DNA of 15,096 bases from Gemmatimonadota bacterium (GTDB lineage: Bacteria; Gemmatimonadota; Gemmatimonadetes; Gemmatimonadales; GWC2-71-9): positions 1 to 15,096 of the forward strand of contig JADJPD010000004.1 of assembly GCA_016713435.1 (NCBI GenBank), read 5' to 3'. A program made the translations under genes and the position numbers. The notes beneath the pieces are model-generated. The model saw only the letters and a program-made list of their open reading frames with translations, did no database searches and had not been told where the DNA came from. Below, piece by piece: positions 1 through 7,543 of the stretch. The first letter of the stretch is position 1, and every line of letters begins with the position of its first letter.

Positions 1-253
1 AGCTCCCTCGTCACCTTCGCCGACCCCGACGACCTCGAGGGCCTCATGGCCCAGGGCGCCATCGCCGGCGGCATGCGGCCCAAGGTGGAGGCCTGCATCC
101 GCGCCGCCACCGGTGGCGTGGAACGGACCCACATCATTGACGGCCGCGCCCCCGACTCGCTGCTGCTCGAGGTCTTCACCGGCGCCGGCTGCGGCACCAT
201 GATCGTCGGCCGCAAGGAAGGCGACCTACCTCGGTGTGGACCTCGCGAACTGA
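1..253 (+). CDS. argB: Acetylglutamate kinase, C-terminal part
   Basis: This is the 3' end of N-acetylglutamate kinase, the cytoplasmic enzyme that phosphorylates N-acetylglutamate in the second step of arginine synthesis. The gene is cut by the left edge, and the frame is open from base 1. The readable stretch contains the segment GAIAGGMRPKVEAC and, later, HIIDGRAPDSLLLEVFTGAG followed by GTMIV, the typical C-terminal signature of the amino acid kinase fold in ArgB. The first frame has no stop where one is expected and runs on into the next gene. A one-base slip around 211-222 moves into a frame reading ATYLGVDLAN and stopping at 251-253, which I take as the real end. It would overlap the next start at 234. 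The identification is firm; the exact C-terminus is inferred. Confidence 0.85.
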
Positions 254-1234
254 GATCGCCCTCCTCCGCGACCTCGTCGCGTTTCCCTCCGTGTCCGGCA
301 CGGAGGAGAAGCTCGGCGCGTGGATCGTGGACTGGGCCCGGGCGCAGGGGATGCAGGCGGCCATGGACGACGCGTCCGTCTGGGTCACCGTCCCCGGAAA
401 GGCCGCCGGCTCCACGCTGGCCTTCGTCTCCCACATCGACACCGTCCCCGCCGGTGAAGGCTGGACCCGTCCCCCCTTCGAGGCCACCTTCGAGGGCGAC
501 AAGCGGCGGCCCGGCGAAGGGCCGCCTGCTGGTGATCCTGGGATTTGGCGAGGAGACGAAGCACACCACCATGGGCAAGGCCGTCGAGCGCCTGCAGCCC
601 ATTGATGCCGCCGTCGTCGGCGAGCCCACCAACCTCGAGCCGGCCATCGCCCAGCGCGGGCTCCTGATGATCGACCTCGTGGCGAAGGGCCTCCAGCGCC
701 ACGCCGGCTACGCCGCCGACAACCCCGACTTCACCAACGCCATCGTCGAGCTGTCGCGGAACGTGGCGCGGCTCCCCGAGCTCCTCCGCGAGCGGACCCA
801 CCCCATCCTGGGCATCGCCACCGCCACGCCCACGATCCTCGAGGCGGGCGTGAGCCGGAACGTCACCCCGCCCACCGCCCGCGCCGTGCTCGACGTCCGC
901 AGCACCCCCGCCTGGACCCACGCCGAGCTGGCCGACGCCCTCCGCTCGGCGCTCGACTGTGAGGTGGTGGTCACCTCCGACCGCCTGGTGCCCTGCGAGA
1001 CCCCCGCCGGCAGCCGCCTCTCCTGGCCCTGGCGAGGCAGGTCCAGGCCGGCCGGCACCCCCCTTCGGTTCTCCGACGTGCTCCGACTGGGTATTCTTAC
1101 GGGACCGTGACGCCATCAAGTGCGGCCCCGGCACCAGCCGCCGGTCGCACACCCCGGATGAGTTCGTGGACCTCCCTGAGGTCACGGAAGCCCGGGGCTT
1201 CTACGCGACCCTGGCCCAGGCCTATCTCGCATGA
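234..1234 (+). pseudogene. argE: M20 acetylornithine deacetylase-like (ArgE/DapE family), frame-disrupted
   Basis: M20-family zinc amidohydrolase, most likely removing the acetyl group from N-acetylornithine or a related acetylated intermediate; the substrate is inferred from its place between argB and argH. The GTG start at 234 gives an N-terminus with LLRDLVAFPSVSGTEE and the metal-ligand motif SHIDTVPAG. After about 500-520 the frame changes to one carrying LGFGEE (general-base Glu region) and VVGEPTN. It changes again near 1018-1024 and at the six-C run 1058-1063, after which SDWVFL, KCGPGTSRRSHTPDEFV and a normal end follow. At the first break the usual GRGSGDxKG-type segment with the bridging Asp ligand is absent, so about 30 residues appear lost. 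The stop overlaps the argH start (ATGA). It is either a true pseudogene or a badly assembled intact gene. Confidence 0.75.
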
Positions 1235-2681
1235 GCACCAAGCCCCCCCGCCGCTCCCGTCCCTCCGGCTCCCTGAAGACCGTAGCGCCGGAGCGCCGCT
1301 CCGGCGACTCGGACTCCTCTCCCAAGACCCTGTGGTCCGCCGGCCACGCCCTCGACCGCGAGATGCTCGACTACACCGCCGCCGAGGACCGTCTCTGGGA
1401 CGCGCGCCTGATCGCGTGGGACATCCTCGGCAGCCTGGGCCACATCGAGGGCCTCCGCGCCTCGAAGCTCCTCACGCCCAACGAGTACACCCGCCTCCGC
1501 GCCGGCCTCCGCCAGGCCCTGCGTGAGGTGGACGAGGGCCGCCTCGCCGTCACCCCCGAGCACGAGGACGTCCACACCGCCGTCGAGGACTGGCTCACCG
1601 CCAAGCTCGGCCCCACCGGGGAGCGCCTCCACACCGGCCGCTCCCGCAACGACCAGGTGGCCACCGACCTGCGCCTCTACCTCAAGGACCGGATCCTCCT
1701 CCTGACCGCCGAGGCGCTGGACCTGGTGGAGAGCCTGCTCATCTTCGCCGAGCGGCACCAGCGGGTGCTCTGGCCGGGCTACACCCACACCCGGCGCGCC
1801 ATGCCGTCCTCGGCGGGGCTCTGGGCCGCGGCCTTCGCGGAGCAGTTCCTCGACACCGTCGAGGGCACCCCGCCTCGTCTTCAGCGCGGTGGACAAGTCG
1901 CCGCTCGGCAGTGCCGCCGGCTACGGCGTGCCGCTCCCCATCAAGCGGGAAGTTGCCGCCAGGGCGCTCGGCTTCGCCGCCCTCGAGCACAACGTCGCCT
2001 CGGTGCAGAACAACCGCGGCAAGAAGGAAGCGCTGGTGCTCTTCTGGTGCGTCCAGTTCGGCCACGACCTGGCCAAGCTCGCCACCGACATCATCACCTA
2101 CAGCGCCGACGAGTACGGCTTCCTGCTCCTGCCGCCCGACCTCGCCACCGGCTCGAGCATCATGCCGCACAAGCGGAACCCCCGACCTCTTCGAGCTCAC
2201 CCGCGGCCGCGCGGCCGCCCTCGAGGGAGACCTCGCCGCCGTCTTCGCCGTCAAGGGCAAGCTCGGCAGCGGCTACCACCGCGACTTCCAGCTCCTCAAG
2301 GAGCCGGTCATGCGCGGCGTGGACCGCCTCGAGGGCATGCTCTCCATGATGGCCGTGGCCGTCCCCCGCCTCGGCGTGGAGCCGACCGTGGGCCGCAACA
2401 TCCTCTCCGGCGGCCCCCTGGCCACCGACGAGGTGATGCGCCGCGTCGAGGGCGGCAGCGCCTTCCGCTCCGCCTACCGCGAGGTCGCCGCCGCCATCCG
2501 CGAGGGCGACCTCTGGCGCGAGCCGGTGGCCGAGGAGATCATCGGCCGCCGCAAGAGCACCGGCGGCCTCGGCAACCTGGGCCTCAACGAGGTCCGCGCC
2601 CGCCTCCGCGCCGCGCGCACCTGGACCGCCCGCGAGCAGCGCCGCTTCGACGGCGCCATGACCCGGCTCGCCGGCCGATGA
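1231..2681 (+). CDS. argH: Argininosuccinate lyase (frame broken twice)
   Basis: Argininosuccinate lyase splits argininosuccinate into arginine and fumarate, the last step of arginine synthesis. Recognisable segments in order are HTGRSRNDQVATDLRLYL (substrate site), YTHTRRAMPSS, SPLGSAAGYGVPLP and the fumarase/aspartase-superfamily signature GSSIMPHKRNPDLFE, then the C-terminal helices to the stop at 2679-2681. The frame shifts twice: in the C-run at 1868-1871 and in the five-C run at 2179-2183. In the second case removing one C restores KRNPDLFELTR exactly. With both corrected the protein is about 482 residues, normal for the family apart from a low-complexity N-terminal extension of roughly 35 residues that includes a palindromic repeat. 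The start overlaps the argE stop. I treat it as an intact gene with sequence errors. Confidence 0.88.
1282..1308 (+). repeat. GTAG-headed REP-like palindrome inside argH
   Basis: A GTAG tetranucleotide (1282-1285) is followed directly by a perfect 9-bp inverted repeat, CGCCGGAGC (1286-1294) and GCTCCGGCG (1298-1306), with a GCC loop. GTAG followed by a short GC-rich hairpin is the layout of the REP sequences mobilised by RAYT-type transposases in Stenotrophomonas and relatives. Here it lies in the poorly conserved N-terminal extension of argH, read as part of VAPERRSGDS. Only one copy is visible in the window, so family membership is inferred. Confidence 0.5.
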
Positions 2682-2696
2682 CCACACGGGGGGCTG

Positions 2697-3149
2697 ATGA
2701 CCGGTGACCGCCGCAAGCGCCAGCTCCGGATCCTCGAGCTCATCAGCACCCGTCCCGTCCGCACCCAGGAGGAACTCGCGGACGCCCTCAACGCCGAGGG
2801 CTGGGACGTCACCCAGAGCTCGGTGAGCCGGGACATCACCAGCCTCAAGCTCGTGAAGGTGGACGGCGCCTACCAGCGCCCCAGCCGCATCGCCCCCGAG
2901 CCGGAGCACCCCGACGAGCGTCGCATCGCCGAGGGCGTCCTCACCGTGGACACCGCGGGCGAGGCCCTCCTGGTCCTCCATACCCCGGCCGGCGAGGCCA
3001 ACCGCGTCGCCGTCGCCATCGACCGCCTCGCCTGGCCCGACGTGGCCGGCACCATCGCCGGGGACGACACCATCTTCCTCGCGGCCCGCCACGCCCAGGC
3101 GCAGGGTCGCGTTCTCCGCACCCTCCGCAAACTGATGGCGAGCCGGTAA
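2697..3149 (+). CDS. argR: Arginine repressor ArgR
   Basis: ArgR is the hexameric, arginine-dependent transcriptional regulator of arginine metabolism. The 150-residue length is normal. The N-terminal winged helix-turn-helix (about residues 5-70) contains RTQEELADAL and the DNA-contact motif SSVSRDI (41-47) followed by LKLVKV. The C-terminal oligomerisation and arginine-binding domain carries GTIAGDDTIFLAA (118-130), with the conserved Asp pair that contacts arginine. It begins 15 nt after the argH stop, behind a G-rich stretch and not behind a clear Shine-Dalgarno. As the next gene after argH it probably controls its own operon, but I could not point to an ARG box in the window because the operon promoter lies to the left. 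The reading frame is intact. Confidence 0.95.
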   Translation: MTGDRRKRQLRILELISTRPVRTQEELADALNAEGWDVTQSSVSRDITSLKLVKVDGAYQRPSRIAPEPEHPDERRIAEGVLTVDTAGEALLVLHTPAGEANRVAVAIDRLAWPDVAGTIAGDDTIFLAARHAQAQGRVLRTLRKLMASR

Positions 3150-3158
3150 CTTCCCGGC

Positions 3159-5252
3159 ATGGAATCCGCCGGGCACTTCCTGCAGGACCTCGCCGTCACC
3201 ATGATGGCGGCGGGCGCCACCGCGCTCCTCTTCCACCGCCTCCACCTGCCCATCGTGGCGGGCTACCTGCTGGCCGGCCTCATCGTCGGACCGCACCTCA
3301 CCCCCCAGCTCGTCTCCGATCCCGCCACCATCCAGCTCCTCTCCGAGCTCGGCGTCATCCTCCTGATGTTCACGCTGGGGCTCGACTTCCGGATCCGCGC
3401 CCTCGCCAAGGCCGCCTCCACCGCCGGCATCGTCGCCATCGTCGAGCTCCCGGCCCTCTTCGCCCTCGGCTACGCCACCGGCCAGCTGCTCGACTGGACC
3501 CGCCTCGCCAGCCTCTTCTTCGGCGCCGTGGTCTGCATCAGCTCCACCATGATCGTGGTCCGCACCTTCAAGGAAGAATCCGTCGGCGGCCACCTCCGGG
3601 AGCTCGTCTTCGGGGCCCTCATCTTCGAGGACCTCGCCGCCATGCTCCTCCTCGCCATCCTCACCGCCGTGGCGAGCGGCGGCGCCAGCGCCGGTCCCAC
3701 CATGGGCCAGCTCCTCACCAAGCTGGCGGTGGTGCTCACCCTCTTCGTCACCTTCGGCATGCTGGTGGTGCCGCGCATGGTGCGCCGCCTGGCCACGCTC
3801 CGGCACGACGAGATGCTCGTCGTGGGCAGTGTCGGCCTCTGCTTCGGGCTGGCGTGGCTCGCCCACCTCTCCGGCTTCTCCGTGGCGCTCGGCGCCTTCC
3901 TGGCCGGCGCCCTCGCCGCCGAGTCGGGGCTGGGCAAGGTGCTCGAGGAGAAGATGCAGCCGCTCCGCGACGTCTTCGCCGCCATCTTCTTCGTGGCCAT
4001 CGGCATGCAGATTGACCCGGCCTTCATCGCCGACCACCTCGGCCTGGTGCTGGGGGTGACGCTGCTGGTGGTGGTGGGGAAGATGGTGGCGGTGACGGTG
4101 GGCAGCTTCTTCGCCGGGGCGGGGAACCGCACCGCCATCCAGGCCGGCATCTCGATGGCGCAGATCGGCGAGTTCTCGTTCATCATTGCCGGCGTCGGCC
4201 TGAGCCTCAAGGCGGTGCCGCCGCTGCTCGTCACCATCGCGGTGGCCGTCTCGGTGGTCACGGCCTTCCACTCGCCGGCCCTCATCCGCCGCTCGGAGTT
4301 CATCGCCGCCTGGGTGGACCGCCGCCTGCCGCACCCGGTGCAGACCTTCTCGACGCTCTACGGCTCCTGGGTGGAGGAGCTCCATTCCAGCCGCCGCGCC
4401 GAGTCGCCGTGGCGCCGGATCCGCGCCAGCCTCGCCTGGCTCCTGCTCGATGCCCTCGCCATCGCGGGCATCGTGGCGCTCGGCGCCTCGCTCCGGGCGC
4501 CCATCGCGCGCTTCCTCGGCGACGTCGGCCTCTCCCCCGCGCTGGCAAGCTGGGCGGTGAGCGGCCTCGAGGCCGCCGCGGTGGTGCCGTTCATCTTCGG
4601 CCTGGTGCGCGTCACCGGCCGCATGAGCCGCCAGCTGGCGCTCCTCGCCGTGCCGCTCCCCGAGCGCGGCGTGGACAACGGCCGCGCCCCGCGCCGGGCA
4701 CTCAGCGCCTCGCTGCAGATCGCCGCCGTGCTGTTCGTTGGGGTGCCGCTGGTGCTCGTCACCCAGCCCTTCCTGCCGGGCCTGGCCGGCGCGGCCTTCC
4801 TCGCCACCGTGCTCGTGATCCTCGGCATCGCCTTCTGGCGCTCGGCCAACGACCTCATGGGCCACGTGCAGGCCGGCGCCGAGCTGGTGGTGGCCACCCT
4901 CGCCAAGGAATCGCACCACGAGACCGGCGCCTTCCCCGTGGTGCGTCGCATGCTCCCCGGCCTCGGCGACTTCGAGCCCGTCCACGTGGCCCACGGCAGT
5001 GAAGCCGACGGAAAGACCCTGGGCCAGCTCAACCTCCGCGGCCGCACCGGCGCCTCGGTCATCGCCATCCTCCGCGAGGACGCCCGCATCGCCAATCCCA
5101 CGGCCGAGGACCGGCTCCAGGCGGGCGACTTCGTGGCCCTCACCGGCAGCCACGAGGCCATCGCCGCCGCGCGGCCCTCGCTGGAGGGCCACGCCCCGGA
5201 CGCGGTGAGCCTCCCGCGCCACTCCGCCTTCTTCAAGGTGCCCACGCCATGA
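3159..5252 (+). CDS. CPA2-family cation:proton antiporter (KefB/YbaL-like) with C-terminal RCK_C domain
   Basis: Inner-membrane monovalent cation:proton antiporter of the CPA2 family, 697 residues. The N-terminal exchanger domain (about residues 1-390) has about a dozen hydrophobic helices, with family segments including YLLAGLIVGP, LLMFTLGLDF, FEDLAAMLLL, SVALGAFLAGALAAES and SMAQIGEFSFIIAG. A second group of about four helices (about 425-565) follows. From about residue 603 there is a TrkA-C/RCK_C-type domain (GKTLGQLNLRGRTGASVIAI, LQAGDFVALTGS). The NAD-binding TrkA-N domain seen in KefB/KefC is missing. It starts 9 nt after the argR stop and its own stop overlaps the next gene in an ATGA, so it is probably cotranscribed with argR. 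The transported ion (K+ or Na+) cannot be read from sequence alone. Confidence 0.9.
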   Translation: MESAGHFLQDLAVTMMAAGATALLFHRLHLPIVAGYLLAGLIVGPHLTPQLVSDPATIQLLSELGVILLMFTLGLDFRIRALAKAASTAGIVAIVELPALFALGYATGQLLDWTRLASLFFGAVVCISSTMIVVRTFKEESVGGHLRELVFGALIFEDLAAMLLLAILTAVASGGASAGPTMGQLLTKLAVVLTLFVTFGMLVVPRMVRRLATLRHDEMLVVGSVGLCFGLAWLAHLSGFSVALGAFLAGALAAESGLGKVLEEKMQPLRDVFAAIFFVAIGMQIDPAFIADHLGLVLGVTLLVVVGKMVAVTVGSFFAGAGNRTAIQAGISMAQIGEFSFIIAGVGLSLKAVPPLLVTIAVAVSVVTAFHSPALIRRSEFIAAWVDRRLPHPVQTFSTLYGSWVEELHSSRRAESPWRRIRASLAWLLLDALAIAGIVALGASLRAPIARFLGDVGLSPALASWAVSGLEAAAVVPFIFGLVRVTGRMSRQLALLAVPLPERGVDNGRAPRRALSASLQIAAVLFVGVPLVLVTQPFLPGLAGAAFLATVLVILGIAFWRSANDLMGHVQAGAELVVATLAKESHHETGAFPVVRRMLPGLGDFEPVHVAHGSEADGKTLGQLNLRGRTGASVIAILREDARIANPTAEDRLQAGDFVALTGSHEAIAAARPSLEGHAPDAVSLPRHSAFFKVPTP

Positions 5253-5671
5253 CCCGGCTCCGCGCCCTCGCTGCCATCGCGCTGGCCCTCACCGCCTGCG
5301 CCCCCGCCGGCACCGGCCACCTCCCCGCCGACCTCGAGCAGCGCTTCCAGCAGGAGGGCATCCTCCGCCGCGCCGACGACCAGGTCTTCCGCTACACCTA
5401 CTACTCCCGCAGCACCCGCGGCAACCGCTGGGAAGACCGCGACGCCTCGATCGTCGTCACCCCGCAGACCATCTACATCTTCAAGAACGAGAAGAAGGGC
5501 CTCGAGATCACGCCGCGCACCCGCCGCGAGGTGGACATCCGCCGCGAGGCCGACCGGCTCGTCATCGCCGCCGGCAGCGGGCAGTCCCGGGTCTCGTGGT
5601 CCTTCCGCCCGCCGTCTGACCCCGAGGGCTGGGCCAGCGACCTGCGGTCCGTCGTTGATAGCACGAGGTGA
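5249..5671 (+). CDS. Small lipoprotein of unknown function
   Basis: A 140-residue protein I do not recognise. It starts MTRLRALAAIALALTAC, a lipoprotein signal peptide with the lipobox LTAC, so it should be lipidated on Cys17 and anchored in the cell envelope. The mature part is polar, with an alternating beta-like stretch (IVVTPQTIYIFKNEKKGLEI, then RLVIAAG and VSWSFRPP) and no obvious catalytic motif. The ATG overlaps the antiporter stop by four bases (ATGA), which implies translational coupling. It is the last gene of the plus-strand block; the next gene is convergent, with a 48-nt gap. Confidence 0.75.
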   Translation: MTRLRALAAIALALTACAPAGTGHLPADLEQRFQQEGILRRADDQVFRYTYYSRSTRGNRWEDRDASIVVTPQTIYIFKNEKKGLEITPRTRREVDIRREADRLVIAAGSGQSRVSWSFRPPSDPEGWASDLRSVVDSTR

Positions 5672-5711
5672 CGCGGCGCCCGCGAGGCCCCGCGCTGGGT
5701 GTCGCCTGCAG

Positions 5712-5733
5712 GGGTCGGTTCACCCCCCGACCC
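5712..5733. terminator. Candidate bidirectional terminator hairpin between convergent genes
   Basis: GGGTCGG (5712-5718) and CCGACCC (5727-5733) form a perfect 7-bp stem with an 8-nt loop. It lies 40 nt after the plus-strand lipoprotein stop and spans the stop of the minus-strand gene at 5720. No T-tract follows on either strand, so the function is inferred from position. Confidence 0.35.
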
Positions 5734-6148
5734 GCCGGAGCATAGGCAGGGGCGGGCCCGCGATGGTCTCTCCGCAGAGATCCACGAAGAAGTGCGTGGG
5801 ATGATCCGTCCGCCGGATCAGGGCATGCAGCATCTCATGGCGGATGAGCGCCGGCGGATTCGGCACGTTCTGGAGCAGCACGATCCGGTTGTCCGATGGA
5901 TGCCAGTAGCCAACGACGTCGTCCTTGACCCCGGGTGCCGGGAAGGGATCGAAGCCCGGCACGTAGTACCAGTGCACCGCGGTGAAGGACCCGCGCTTGC
6001 CGGAGCACGCCTCCATCTGGGCCCAATAGGCCGGGTAGGTCGAGTCGGGGACGAAGGCGACGGCACCGTCCGGGAGCGGCGGGACCTGCGGCTCGGTTCC
6101 GCAGGCGGCGAGGCAGGCCACCAGCCAGAAGCAGTGTGAGGGGCGCAT
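5720..6148 (-). CDS. Lipoprotein with HExxH zinc-metallopeptidase motif
   Basis: About 142 residues from the chosen start at 6148, which gives MRPSHCFWLVACLAAC, a short signal peptide with lipobox LAAC. An in-frame ATG at 6178 would only add residues before the signal peptide. The mature protein has WYYVPGFDPFPAPG in the middle and then IRHEMLHALI, an HExxH zinc-binding and catalytic motif, followed about ten residues later by HPTHFF and CGE, which could supply the third ligand. This suggests a small envelope-anchored gluzincin-like peptidase or a related zinc protein; the family is not identified. It has no operon partner: the plus-strand block converges on it and the next minus gene is about 260 nt upstream beyond a terminator. 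Confidence 0.65.
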   Translation of the reverse strand: MRPSHCFWLVACLAACGTEPQVPPLPDGAVAFVPDSTYPAYWAQMEACSGKRGSFTAVHWYYVPGFDPFPAPGVKDDVVGYWHPSDNRIVLLQNVPNPPALIRHEMLHALIRRTDHPTHFFVDLCGETIAGPPLPMLRRVGG

Positions 6149-6337
6149 GGATGGCTCATCGTCGGGGGCCATCGTCATCTTGGCCGCCGACCATGACGTC
6201 GTCGTAACAACCGCAGGGGCTCCGGGTAACGCGCCTGGGGCGGCGTGGCCTCTCTAGGCCGAGGGCCTCCGCAATTGCGATCCCAGCTGGACCAGCCCCG
6301 GCATCCGAATCCACCCCCGCCCGCGGCGAAACGCACA

Positions 6338-6363
6338 CGGGGCTCGTCCAGAGACGAGCCCCG
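6338..6363 (-). terminator. Strong hairpin after the 6412-6813 lipoprotein gene
   Basis: CGGGGCTCGTC (6338-6348) and GACGAGCCCCG (6353-6363) give a perfect 11-bp GC-rich stem with the 4-nt loop CAGA. It lies about 48 nt past the stop of the minus-strand lipoprotein gene. On the minus strand it is followed by TGTGCGTTTCG, only weakly T-rich, so rho-independent termination is likely but not certain. Confidence 0.65.
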
Positions 6364-6411
6364 AGGCAGCGGCGGAATGGTCGAGGTCAGTCGGGCGTCA
6401 CCCGCCCAGGG

Positions 6412-6813
6412 TCACGGCGCCTTCTGCACCCGGAAGTTGATCGTCCCCTTCGCGTTCGACAGCCGCACGGTGATCTGCCAGGCGCCCGTCGTCCCCGTGG
6501 CGCTGGCGTAGGTGCCGTTGTCCGTGAGCGAGCGCGTGTAGACCTGGGCGCCGCTCGCGTCGCGGATGGTGATCGTGGCGGTGCCGCCCGAGAGCGCCGT
6601 GGCCTGGTTGACGCTGGCGCTGTCACCGGTGTTGGACCAGGTGTAGCGCAGCGTCTGGTCCACCCCGTCGAGGTTGGAGACCTGCCACTGGAAGTCGTCG
6701 GCGGCATTGGTCACCTGCAGCTGGTTCCCCGGGCCGATGGTGTTCGCGCTGTCACCGCAAGCGACGTTCAGCCCGAGGCCGGCGGCGAGAATCAGGAGGG
6801 AACGGGTCGTCAT
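6412..6813 (-). CDS. Small lipoprotein, beta-rich, unknown function
   Basis: A 133-residue protein starting MTTRSLLILAAGLGLNVAC, a lipoprotein signal peptide with lipobox NVAC and a Cys at position 19. The ATG is preceded by AGGAG at a suitable distance on the minus strand. The mature part is rich in Thr, Asn, Ser and Gly and looks like one beta-sandwich domain (QLQVTNAADDFQWQVSNLDG, then TATITIRDASGAQVYT and WQITVRLSNAKGTINFRVQ). Its alternating pattern resembles extracellular Ig-like or pre-peptidase C-terminal domains, but I do not recognise a named family. It stands alone, with a strong terminator-like hairpin just after the stop. Confidence 0.75.
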   Translation of the reverse strand: MTTRSLLILAAGLGLNVACGDSANTIGPGNQLQVTNAADDFQWQVSNLDGVDQTLRYTWSNTGDSASVNQATALSGGTATITIRDASGAQVYTRSLTDNGTYASATGTTGAWQITVRLSNAKGTINFRVQKAP

Positions 6814-6883
6814 GGTGGGCTCCTGTCAGGGTGGTGGCAACCTAACAGGCCGTGCGTGAACGAGGCATGAACGGGCCTCCCGC

Positions 6884-7018
6884 TCACTCCACCTTGGCGA
6901 CGGCGCCCCCATCGCCCACTCCCGCCTCGGGGCGGGAACCGCCCTCCCGTGCCCAGAACTCGATCAGGATCGCCATCGCGGTCCAGACCAGCAACGTGGG
7001 CCGCACCTTGGCGGGCAC
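6884..7018 (-). CDS. Possible 44-residue membrane peptide
   Basis: A short frame with a GTG start at 7018 preceded by AGCAGGACC. It reads VPAKVRPTLLVWTAMAILIE, one hydrophobic segment long enough to span the membrane, then a Gly-rich polar tail ending AVAKVE before TGA. The composition looks more coding-like than the other frames here, and it fills the gap between the VOC gene stop (7041) and the lipoprotein start. No homology is recognised, and it could equally be noncoding or a gene remnant. Confidence 0.3.
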   Translation of the reverse strand: MPAKVRPTLLVWTAMAILIEFWAREGGSRPEAGVGDGGAVAKVE

Positions 7019-7040
7019 CAGGTCCTGCTGGCAAGCCCGC

Positions 7041-7412
7041 CTAGTCGGGCACCGGGAAGAAGAGCTCGTTCCCGTCCGGGTCGTCAACCTGGGTGGTGTC
7101 GTACCCCCACCAGGTGGCTGTGTGCGGTATGGCGCGCTCGGCGAGCTCGCGGTGGAAGGCGCGCAGGCCGTCCGCGGTGAGCTCCACGAAGAGCCGGCTG
7201 CGATCGCGCCGCTCGGGGTCCTGGCAGAGGATGATCTCGCACTCGCTGCGGCTCACCTGGCAGACGGTGCCGTGGCCATCCTCCGAATGCCAGTTCTTCT
7301 GGAACCCGAGCCCTTCGACATAGAAGGCCAGGGCACGGCGAAGGTCCGCCACGAACAGGACCGGACGGGAGTACCAGCGATGGATCGGTGGAGGCGCCGT
7401 CGGATCAGCCAT
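7041..7412 (-). CDS. VOC/glyoxalase-family protein
   Basis: A 123-residue vicinal-oxygen-chelate superfamily protein (glyoxalase / bleomycin-resistance-like). The N-terminal part has RPVLFVADLRRALAFYVEGL, the usual first beta-strand and helix, then LGFQKNW, CEIILCQDPE and an AFHRELAERAI helix. It ends with the signature DDPDGNELFFPVPD, whose Glu is normally a metal ligand. One module of about 120 residues is the usual size, and such proteins act as dimers. Substrate cannot be assigned: members include drug-binding proteins, dioxygenases and isomerases. The ATG at 7412 lies shortly after a GAGGGCAGG stretch on the minus strand. The frame is intact. Confidence 0.85.
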   Translation of the reverse strand: MADPTAPPPIHRWYSRPVLFVADLRRALAFYVEGLGFQKNWHSEDGHGTVCQVSRSECEIILCQDPERRDRSRLFVELTADGLRAFHRELAERAIPHTATWWGYDTTQVDDPDGNELFFPVPD

Positions 7413-7433
7413 GCCTGCCCTCGTGGCGTGCGG

Positions 7434-7472
7434 GCTGCCTGAGGGCTCGGCCGAAATCCCGAGTCAGGCAGC
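7434..7472 (-). terminator. Imperfect 39-nt palindrome after the esterase gene
   Basis: GCTGCCTGA (7434-7442) pairs perfectly with TCAGGCAGC (7464-7472), and inside it CTCGG (7446-7450) pairs with CCGAG (7459-7463). It lies 71 nt beyond the stop of the minus-strand hydrolase and 21 nt upstream of the VOC gene start. A terminator for the hydrolase is the simplest reading. No T-tract follows on the minus strand, and the outer TCAGGC also looks faintly like an integron core. Confidence 0.4.
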
Positions 7473-7543
7473 GTCTTGTTGAGATCCTCTCGCGGCTCGT
7501 CTCGCGATCCAGCGCCACGAGCGCGATGTCCACCCCCACCCCT

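Noticed and set aside
46..1110. One continuous frame through argB and argE
   Set aside because: The argB part and the later argE part are real, but the middle is low-complexity Ser/Pro/Arg where another frame carries the M20 N-terminus; it is a frameshift artefact and not a fusion.
2160..5222. Very long open frame on the minus strand opposite argH, argR and the antiporter
   Set aside because: It is a high-GC shadow: rich in Gly, Glu, His and Ala without domains, and the plus-strand genes here have clear family motifs.
6190..6260. GTAAC motifs before the HExxH lipoprotein
   Set aside because: No paired core or complementary arms; probably chance in this GC-rich spacer.
6839..6870. ACCTAAC plus an AGGCC/GGCCT repeat near the lipoprotein start, attC-like
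   Set aside because: No partner core is found at a suitable distance upstream, so it does not form a site.
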